Source: Streptomyces sp. NBC_00683 (GTDB lineage: Bacteria > Actinomycetota > Actinomycetes > Streptomycetales > Streptomycetaceae). Taken from it: a stretch of 64,000 nucleotides of DNA. The translations under genes and the position numbers were made by a program. Position 1 is the stretch's first letter, and each line of letters opens with the position of its first letter. Location: NCBI RefSeq assembly GCF_036226745.1, contig NZ_CP109013.1:4836001-4900000 (forward strand), read 5' to 3'. A model generated the notes under the pieces. It saw only the letters and a list, made by a program, of their open reading frames with translations. It did not search any database and was not told the origin of the DNA. This document shows positions 47,654-54,029 of the stretch, piece after piece.

Positions 47654-50496
47654 GCAGATATGTGCACGAGGTGATCGAGGCAACCGTCTCGGCCACCCCC
47701 GATGCCGTCGCCGTGCAGGTGGGCGCCGAGACCCTCACGTACCGCGAGCTCGACGTCCGGGCCAACCGGATCGCGCACCAGCTGCGCGGGGCCGGGGTGG
47801 GGCCCGAGTCCGTGGTCGGTGTCCTGCTGAACCGCGGGCCGGACACCCTGCCCTGCCTGCTGGGGATCTGGAAGGCGGGCGGCTCCCATCTGCCCCTGGA
47901 CGCCGGGCTGCCGGCTGACCGGCTGACCTACATGCTCGGCGCTGCGGGCGCACGGCTGATCGTCACGCAGGGAGGCCTGTACGAGCGCCTCGGCGGAGGT
48001 TACGACGGTGACGTCATCGACCTCGACCGTGACCGCTCCCTGATCGCGGCCCGGCCGGACACCCGTCCGGACGGGTCGGCGGACCGGGACCCGAAGGATC
48101 CGTCCCGCAGGCACCGGCTCGCGTACACGCTGTTCACCTCCGGCTCCACGGGACGCCCCAAGGGTGTGCAGATCGCGCACTTCTCCCTGCTGAACGTCCT
48201 GTTCTCGATGCGGGAGCGGTACGGGGCGGGCCCGGAGCACATCTGGCTGGCGCCCACGTCGCTGTCCTTCGACATCTCGACGACCGAGCTCTACCTGCCG
48301 CTCATCACGGGCGGCAGGGTGGTCCTCGCCGATGACGACGAAGTGCACGACGCGGCCGCGCAGCTGCGGCTGATCGAATCCGCCGGGGTCACCCACGCCC
48401 AGGCGACCCCGGCGGGGTGGAAGCTCCTCATCGCCGCCGGGCTCGGCCGTGTCCCGCTGACCGCCATCACCGGCGGCGAGGACTGCCCGCCCGCGCTGGC
48501 CCGTGATCTGGGCGGCCGGGTGGACCGGCTGGTCAACCAGTACGGCCCGACCGAGGCGACGGTCTGGGCCACGGCCTGGGAGGTCGCGCCGGACGCCGGC
48601 AGCGTGCCGATCGGGCGCCCGATCCACAACTACCGGGCGTACGTGCTGGACGCCGTGCAGCAGCCCGTGCCGGTGGGTGTGGTCGGGGAGCTGTACATCG
48701 CGGGCGCCGGTGTGGCCCGCGGGTACGTCGGCCGGCCGGGGCTGACGGCCGGGCGGTTCCTCCCGGAGCCGTTCGGCGGTCAGCCGGGTTCGCGCATGTA
48801 CCGGACGGGCGACCTGGCGCGGTTCAGGGCGGACGGGGAGCTGGAGTGCCTCGGCCGGATCGACAACCAGGTGAAGATACGGGGCTACCGCATCGAGCTG
48901 GGTGAGATCGAGGAAGTGCTCCTGGCGCACCCCGAGGTCGAGGACGCGACGGTGATCGCACGCGAGGACGGCAACGGCGAGAAGCTGCTCGTCGCGTACG
49001 CGGTCACCGGCGGGGCCGCCGAACAGGCGCAGTTGCGCGCGCATCTGGCCGCGTCGCTGCCCTCGTACATGGTGCCCGCCGCGTTCGTCCTGCTCGACGC
49101 GATGCCGCTGAACGCGGCCGGCAAGGTCGACCGCAAGGCACTGCCCGCACCCGGCCGCACCGCACTGGTCGCCGACCGGGAGTACGTGGCACCGCGCACG
49201 AGGACCGAGCGGTTGCTGGTGCAGACGTGCGCCGAGGTGCTCCAGGTGCCCGAAGTGGGCGTACGGGACCGGCTGCTGGACCTGGGAGCCGACTCGATGC
49301 GCATCGTCCACGTGATGGCCGCCGCCCGGAAGGCCGGGCTCGACCTCACCCTGCGCATGCTGCTGGACAGCGAGACGATCGAGGATCTCGCGCTGACGAT
49401 CGACGGCGCGAAGGCGGAGGGGACCGATGAGACCGATGGGACCGATGGGGGAGCGAGCAGGCCGATGACGGTTGCCACCGCAGGAGGGCCGCAGGCCGCG
49501 TCCGACGTGGCCGGGGCGATGGAGGCGCACGGGGTGCCGGGTGCCGCGGTCGCTCTCCTCAGGGACGGCCAGCTGGTCGGGTTGCAGGCCTACGGGACCA
49601 GGGCGACCGGGACCGGTGCTCCGGTGACGCTGCGGACCCGGTTCCAGGCCGGTTCGATCAGCAAGCACGTCACGGCGTTCGCCGCGCTGCGTCTCGTCGA
49701 CCGGGGCGTGCTCGACCTGGACGCGGACGTCGACGGCTATCTGACCGGCCGCCGCGCACCCAGGGCGGCGGGCGGCAGCCCGCTGACGCTGCGCCACCTG
49801 CTGTCGAACACGGCCGGCCTGTCACAGACTCCCGGCACCTGGTGGCGGCCGGGTGAGGCCATGCCGAAGCTGACCGCCGTACTGGACGAGGTGACGGCCG
49901 AGCACGAGCCCGGGGCGCTGTTCCGCAAGGCGGGCAGCCAGTGGGCCATGATCGAGCAGCTGCTGACGGATGTGACCGCACAGGAGTTCCAGGAGCTGGC
50001 GGCGGAGCTGGTGTTCGGCCCTCTGGGCATGCGGGACAGCTCCTTCCTGGCTCCCGAGGACCCGCACGCCGTCGGACGGGACATCGCCGACGGTCACGAC
50101 CAGCACGGCAGTGCGCTCCTGGACGGCTACCGGGTACGACCGGTGCTCGCGGGCAGCGGGCTGTGGTCCTCGCCCTCCGATCTGGCCCAGCTGGCGGTGG
50201 AGATCCGGCAGGCCCATCTGGGCTTCTCGGACCTGCTGTCCGCGAAGTCCGCCGGGGTCATGCTCACCGAGGCGTTCCCCGGGAGCTTCTACGGCCTGGG
50301 CACCGTGGTCGACGGTTCGATGGCCGACCCGGAGTTCGGGCACGGCGGGCAGACGGCCGGGTTCCGTGCGCTGACCTCGCTGCAACTGCGGTCCGGCAAC
50401 GGCTGCGTGGTGATGACGAACTCCGACAACGGCAAGCACGTGCACAAGGTCGTGGCGGCGCTCCTCGGCCGTGACGTCGAGGTCACCGCGGGCTGA
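47650..50496 (+). CDS. NRPS3: A6-PCP6 fused to a PBP-type (SurE-like) serine hydrolase
   Basis: A 948-residue protein. A6 (about 1-500) reads D-I-T-Q-I-G-Q-V-W, nearest by eye to Gly codes (DILQLGLIW). PCP6 has S549 in LGADSM (second Gly replaced by Ala). After a Thr/Asp/Gly linker (about 585-610) comes a class C beta-lactamase/penicillin-binding protein fold: S669-x-x-K672 ([10 protein letters not shown]) and HGG at 898-900 ([10 protein letters not shown]). Where these enzymes usually have Tyr-Ser-Asn the sequence reads KAG ([15 protein letters not shown]). Relatives such as SurE cyclise peptides head to tail and prefer a D- or achiral C-terminal residue, which fits a Gly-like last module. 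No conventional TE domain is present. The ATG lies inside the NRPS2 stop. Confidence 0.92.
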   Translation: MSRYVHEVIEATVSATPDAVAVQVGAETLTYRELDVRANRIAHQLRGAGVGPESVVGVLLNRGPDTLPCLLGIWKAGGSHLPLDAGLPADRLTYMLGAAGARLIVTQGGLYERLGGGYDGDVIDLDRDRSLIAARPDTRPDGSADRDPKDPSRRHRLAYTLFTSGSTGRPKGVQIAHFSLLNVLFSMRERYGAGPEHIWLAPTSLSFDISTTELYLPLITGGRVVLADDDEVHDAAAQLRLIESAGVTHAQATPAGWKLLIAAGLGRVPLTAITGGEDCPPALARDLGGRVDRLVNQYGPTEATVWATAWEVAPDAGSVPIGRPIHNYRAYVLDAVQQPVPVGVVGELYIAGAGVARGYVGRPGLTAGRFLPEPFGGQPGSRMYRTGDLARFRADGELECLGRIDNQVKIRGYRIELGEIEEVLLAHPEVEDATVIAREDGNGEKLLVAYAVTGGAAEQAQLRAHLAASLPSYMVPAAFVLLDAMPLNAAGKVDRKALPAPGRTALVADREYVAPRTRTERLLVQTCAEVLQVPEVGVRDRLLDLGADSMRIVHVMAAARKAGLDLTLRMLLDSETIEDLALTIDGAKAEGTDETDGTDGGASRPMTVATAGGPQAASDVAGAMEAHGVPGAAVALLRDGQLVGLQAYGTRATGTGAPVTLRTRFQAGSISKHVTAFAALRLVDRGVLDLDADVDGYLTGRRAPRAAGGSPLTLRHLLSNTAGLSQTPGTWWRPGEAMPKLTAVLDEVTAEHEPGALFRKAGSQWAMIEQLLTDVTAQEFQELAAELVFGPLGMRDSSFLAPEDPHAVGRDIADGHDQHGSALLDGYRVRPVLAGSGLWSSPSDLAQLAVEIRQAHLGFSDLLSAKSAGVMLTEAFPGSFYGLGTVVDGSMADPEFGHGGQTAGFRALTSLQLRSGNGCVVMTNSDNGKHVHKVVAALLGRDVEVTAG

Positions 50497-50520
50497 ACCG
50501 CACGTCGCCGCGCTGGAGAT

Positions 50521-50552
50521 GACGGGCCGCCGGTTCTGCCGCGCGGCCCGTC
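50521..50552 (+). terminator. Hairpin terminator after NRPS3
   Basis: GACGGGCCGC pairs with GCGGCCCGTC (10-bp perfect stem) around a 12-base spacer, 25 bp after the NRPS3 stop. It ends the mbtH-NRPS2-NRPS3 operon. Confidence 0.7.
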
Positions 50553-50629
50553 CCGGCCCGGGGACCCGGCGTGGGGGCAGGCTCCCACCCCCTCGTCACA
50601 AGGCCAAGGCCACGGCGTTACCGAACGGA

Positions 50630-50647
50630 TAACCCGCGAATAAAGCC
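50630..50647 (+). promoter_or_regulatory. Possible SARP-type repeat upstream of the SARP gene
   Basis: TAACCCG-CGAA-TAAAGCC has the same 7-4-7 spacing as the three better repeats but a weaker match to TATAGGC. It is 57 bp before the SARP start codon. If real, it would mean autoregulation. Low certainty. Confidence 0.35.
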
Positions 50648-50703
50648 CCCGCATAGCTTCTGCAGCGAGCACACGTTCGTATTAGCCAGACGGGGGGTGC
50701 CGA

Positions 50704-52560
50704 ATGGACTTCCGAGTCCTCGGCCCGGTTGAAGCTCACAAGGACGGCACACGCATTGCGCTGTCCGGTTCCAAGGTGCACACGGTGCTCGCGACTCTGC
50801 TGCTCGCCAGAGGCCGCGTGGTGTCCGACACCCGACTCAATACGCTCCTGTGGGGATGGGAGCCGCCGGCGACGTCCGGCGCACAGATCTATACGTACAT
50901 GTCCAGGCTGCGCAAACTCCTCGGCGACGAGGTCAGGATCGAGCGCCGCCAGCCCGGTTACCTGCTCGCGGCGCCGCACTGCAGGGTCGACCTCCTGGAG
51001 TTCGAGCGGCTGGAGAAGCTGGGGCGCGCCGCGCTGCGCCGCAAGCGGTTCGGCGAGGCCGGGGCGCTGCTCACGGAGGCGCTGGGGCACTGGAGGGGAA
51101 GCGCGCTCTCCAACGTCACCGAACACCTCGCGGACGCCGAGCTTCCCCAGCTCGAGGAGGCGCGGATGCACGCCCTCGAAAGCCGGATCGAGGCGGACCT
51201 CGCGCTCGGCAGGCACGAGCAGCTGACCGCCGAACTCACCGGACTCGTCGCACAGTTCCCGCTCCGCGAGAAGCTCCGTGCGCAGCTGATGACGGCGTAC
51301 TACCGGGGCGGGCGCCAGAGCGACGCGCTGCAGAGCTACTACGAGGGCCGCAGCCTGCTCGCCGACCAGCTGGGCATCGACCCCGGCGAGGCCCTCGGAT
51401 CGACGTACGAGGCCGTGCTCGCCGGCAACCGTGGACCCGGGCCCGGGAGCAGGATCCAGCAGCCCGAGCACGCCGGCTACGAGGACGACGACGCCCCGGC
51501 GATGCTGCCCCCGGACACCGAGGAGTTCGTCGGGCGCCAGGCCGAACTCGCCGCCCTGCGCACCCAGCTGGCGGACTCCGCGGCCGGGCGGGGACCGCGC
51601 CACCTGCTGGTCACCGGCATGGCGGGCGTGGGCAAGACCGCGCTGGCCCTGCACGCGGCCCACACGAGCGCCGCGCACTACCCCGGCGGCTTCCTCTTCG
51701 CCGAGCTCGCCCGGCCCGACGGCCGGGCGAGACCTCCCGCCGAGGTCCTCACGACACTCCTGCGGGGGCTGGGCGAACACGTCGGCAGAGGCGGCACGGG
51801 CAGCGGCGCGGACGGGCTCATGGAGCTGGACGAGCTGGTGCGTCTCTACCGGGCGCGCACGGCGGGCAGACGGCTCCTGGTCGTCCTCGACGGTGCGGTC
51901 GGCAGCCGCGGGCTCGACCCTCTGCTGTCCGGGTCACCGGACGCCGTCGTCCTGATCACGAGCCGCGCCCGGCTCACCCAGGTGACCGGAGCGAGAACGA
52001 CCGCACTCGCCCCGTTCGGCGACGGCGCCGCATTCGACCTGCTGGCCGCGTCCGCGGGCCGCGCACGGCTGCTGGCCGAACCCGACGCGACGGACGATGT
52101 ACTCGCCTACTGTGCGGGGCTGCCGCTCGCGCTGCGCATCACCGGCAGCAGGCTCGCGGCGCGCCCCTACTGGCCCGTCGCACGGCTCGCCGACCGGCTG
52201 GCCGATCCGGAGACCCGGCTCCGGGAGCTGTCCTTCGGCGGGATCGACGTGGTCGGCGCGCTGATGCCGGCGCTGCGGCAGCTGCCCGGATGGGACCAGG
52301 CACGGACCACGCTGATCCAGCTCGCGGACATCGGCGTGGAATCGTTCCCCGCACAGCGGGCGGCCACGTATCTGGGAACCCGGGAGTCAGCCGCGGAGCA
52401 GCGCCTGGAACAGCTGGTGGACGGTGCGCTGCTCGACATCTGCGGCGTCGACCGCCAGGGCCGGCCGCTCTACCGCTTCCACGAACTGGTGCTGCTCCTG
52501 GCCGGGTTGCTGAAGGAGACGGCGCACCGGGGACAGCCCGAAGCAACCGCCGCCCGCTGA
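50704..52560 (+). CDS. SARP-family pathway activator with NB-ARC domain
   Basis: A 618-residue AfsR-like regulator. The N-terminal OmpR-type winged helix (about 1-92: FRVLGPVEAHKDGTRIALSGSKVHTVLATLLLARGRVVS...YTYMSRLRKLLG) is followed by a bacterial transcriptional activation domain (about 97-240: VDLLEFERLEKLGRAALRRKRF...YYEGRSLLADQLGIDPG). An NB-ARC-type NTPase (about 275-600) has P-loop GMAGVGKTAL (K311) and the Walker-B-like LLVVLDGAV. The C-terminal TPR array of full AfsR is missing. It directly follows the NRPS operon, and the cluster promoters carry SARP-type repeats, so it is the likely activator. No TTA codon was seen in it. Confidence 0.93.
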   Translation: MDFRVLGPVEAHKDGTRIALSGSKVHTVLATLLLARGRVVSDTRLNTLLWGWEPPATSGAQIYTYMSRLRKLLGDEVRIERRQPGYLLAAPHCRVDLLEFERLEKLGRAALRRKRFGEAGALLTEALGHWRGSALSNVTEHLADAELPQLEEARMHALESRIEADLALGRHEQLTAELTGLVAQFPLREKLRAQLMTAYYRGGRQSDALQSYYEGRSLLADQLGIDPGEALGSTYEAVLAGNRGPGPGSRIQQPEHAGYEDDDAPAMLPPDTEEFVGRQAELAALRTQLADSAAGRGPRHLLVTGMAGVGKTALALHAAHTSAAHYPGGFLFAELARPDGRARPPAEVLTTLLRGLGEHVGRGGTGSGADGLMELDELVRLYRARTAGRRLLVVLDGAVGSRGLDPLLSGSPDAVVLITSRARLTQVTGARTTALAPFGDGAAFDLLAASAGRARLLAEPDATDDVLAYCAGLPLALRITGSRLAARPYWPVARLADRLADPETRLRELSFGGIDVVGALMPALRQLPGWDQARTTLIQLADIGVESFPAQRAATYLGTRESAAEQRLEQLVDGALLDICGVDRQGRPLYRFHELVLLLAGLLKETAHRGQPEATAAR

Positions 52561-52570
52561 GCGTGCGGTG

Positions 52571-53437
52571 TCACGGCGCGCCGTGAAGGGGGCGCGCCGT
52601 TCCTCCGGGCAGATGCGTCCGGACCGGGCCGCAGGCCGGCTCGGTCCCGGCAGGCTGGGCGACGGCCGCGGCCGCGCGTCCGGAGAGCGCGAGATCCCGC
52701 ACGACCCAGGCGGTCCGACCGTCGGGGTGCTGTTCACCGGGAGTGCCAGGAGTGCCAGGAGTGCCGGGGCAGTGCATCAACACGGTGTCCGTCGTGGCCG
52801 GGTAGGACTCGATCTGGTCCGGCCGGACGCCGTCCGGTACGTGCCCCAGCGCTCTGAGGACGGCCTCCTTCCGGGCCCAACATCGGTAGAAGACCTCGTC
52901 GCGGACAGCACCCCGCGGGAGCTCCAGCAGATGGAGCGCCTCGTCCGCGGTGAGCCACGACTCGGCCAGCACGTCCTGGCGCACGGGCCGCAGGTGCTCC
53001 GCGGCCACGCCGATCGTCGCTCCGGTCCCCACCGCGAGGACGGTGTGACCGCCGGTACGGCCCAGGCTGATGGCCAGGGGCACATCGGGGCGGCTCAGGC
53101 GCGTCGGCCCGTGCCCGGGGTCCCCGCAGACGGGACACTGCGGCTTCTCGATGTCGACGTCCTCGGGTGCGACGTCGAGGAGCTCCCCGATGGCCCTGCG
53201 CGCCGTCGCCCTCGTGTGGACGTACGCCGCGGCATCCCGCTCCGAGTGCAGGCACAGGGCCTGCCGGAACTCCTCGGTGTTGAGCAGAGCGAGATCGGCG
53301 GGGTCGGTGCGCAACGGCTGGCGCCACCACCAGACATGCGTGTCGCCACCGGCGCGGAGCGCGCGGAACACGGCCGTGGAGCTGTCCTCAGCCCCGCGGC
53401 CGCCGCTGTTCTCGAACATGTTGTAAGGGGGCGCCAT
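52571..53437 (-). CDS. Phosphopantetheinyl transferase-like protein with altered active-site motifs
   Basis: A 288-residue protein (290 if a GTG at 53443 is used). Family features: an N-terminal YVHTRATARRAIGELL, the CPVCGDPGHGPTRLSRPDVPLAISLGRTGGHTVLAV segment and WARKEAVLRALG (K190, E191). But the metal motif (V/I)G(I/V)D(I/V)E reads IGVAAE, so Asp is Ala at 145 (Glu kept at 147), and the usual Ser-His of the CoA-binding motif reads GR in SLGRTGG. It may be an atypical or inactive transferase. The C-terminus has a (TPG)3 stretch and is low in order. It converges on the SARP gene; a SARP-type repeat lies upstream of it. Confidence 0.82.
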   Translation of the reverse strand: MAPPYNMFENSGGRGAEDSSTAVFRALRAGGDTHVWWWRQPLRTDPADLALLNTEEFRQALCLHSERDAAAYVHTRATARRAIGELLDVAPEDVDIEKPQCPVCGDPGHGPTRLSRPDVPLAISLGRTGGHTVLAVGTGATIGVAAEHLRPVRQDVLAESWLTADEALHLLELPRGAVRDEVFYRCWARKEAVLRALGHVPDGVRPDQIESYPATTDTVLMHCPGTPGTPGTPGEQHPDGRTAWVVRDLALSGRAAAAVAQPAGTEPACGPVRTHLPGGTARPLHGAP

Positions 53438-53490
53438 GGGCACTCTCTGTCATTTCGACTGCTGACTGCGTGGCGCGGACCGTACCGTCC

Positions 53491-53508
53491 CCGTATATCG
53501 CGGATATA
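53491..53508 (-). promoter_or_regulatory. SARP-type direct repeat upstream of the second PPTase gene
   Basis: On the minus strand: TATATCC-GCGA-TATACGG, heptamers 11 bp apart. It lies 54 bp before the PPTase ATG, close to the distances at fabG and mbtH. The AT-rich core stands out in a GC-rich surround. It suggests the gene belongs to the same regulon. Confidence 0.6.
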
Positions 53509-53592
53509 TTTTTTCGCCGTCCGGGCCGCCGGGGCTGCCGGAATCGGGCGCGGGCGGGGCGGCACGAGTGGTCTTCGGGAGCGGACACACGG

Positions 53593-53620
53593 AGCGGGCG
53601 CCGGTCCTCCGGCGCCCGCT
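53593..53620 (-). terminator. Hairpin terminator after the small secreted peptide gene
   Basis: A perfect 12-bp stem, AGCGGGCGCCGG with CCGGCGCCCGCT, around the tetraloop TCCT, 44 bp beyond the stop of the minus-strand peptide gene. It separates that gene from the PPTase-like gene. Confidence 0.8.
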
Positions 53621-53663
53621 GTTCACCTGCGCGGGCCGGGCGTACCGCTCCGGCCCCGGATGC

Positions 53664-53846
53664 TCAGTGCCAGCTCTCGTCATTCGTGCCGTCGGCGGCC
53701 TGGGCGGGGATACCGGCGGCCGAAACGGCAAGCCCGTCGCCGGCGGACGGCGCGGCCGCCGCGGATCCGGCGCCCACGAATGCGCACAGCCCCACGAGAA
53801 CAGTGGTGACCGCGACGGTGGCGATGGTGGTACGGACGTTCTGCAT
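53664..53846 (-). CDS. Small secreted peptide, function unknown
   Basis: A 60-residue protein with a strong Sec signal peptide (MQNVRTTIATVAVTTVLVGLCAFVGAGSAAAA) and an approximately 28-residue mature part (PSAGDGLAVSAAGIPAQAADGTNDESWH). The ATG at 53846 has GGGGGA five bases upstream, a better site than the in-frame ATG four codons earlier. The mature peptide is acidic, with one Trp and no Cys, so it is not a disulfide or lanthionine precursor of a known class. It sits between the PPTase-like gene and the large SARP gene. I do not recognise it. Confidence 0.7.
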   Translation of the reverse strand: MQNVRTTIATVAVTTVLVGLCAFVGAGSAAAAPSAGDGLAVSAAGIPAQAADGTNDESWH

Positions 53847-54029
53847 TACTTCCCCCATGTCGTCAACCTGCTATGCGATGAACGGTATGGCACAAGGGTT
53901 TCGGCTCATTATCGCTCCGCTTTCGGTTTTCCCGACGTCAGATATCGCGGAAAAGGGATTCCGGGATTCCGGCGGCCGGATTTGATCGGTGCGGTCGAGT
54001 GGTCCATGGAGTGGCGGATTGAGGAACCG

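Noticed and set aside
39650..47683. Very long open frames on the minus strand opposite NRPS2 (over 1200 codons each), and similar ones opposite NRPS1 and at 14.3-17.5 kb
   Set aside because: They mirror the plus-strand codons: high GC3 removes stops in one antisense frame. Their translations are Arg/His/Gly-rich without domains, and the sense strand has full NRPS domains.
52739..52770. Triple GGAGTGCCA tandem repeat as a CRISPR or regulatory repeat
   Set aside because: It is within the coding end of the PPTase-like gene and encodes a short (TPG)3 stretch. No spacers or cas genes occur in the window.
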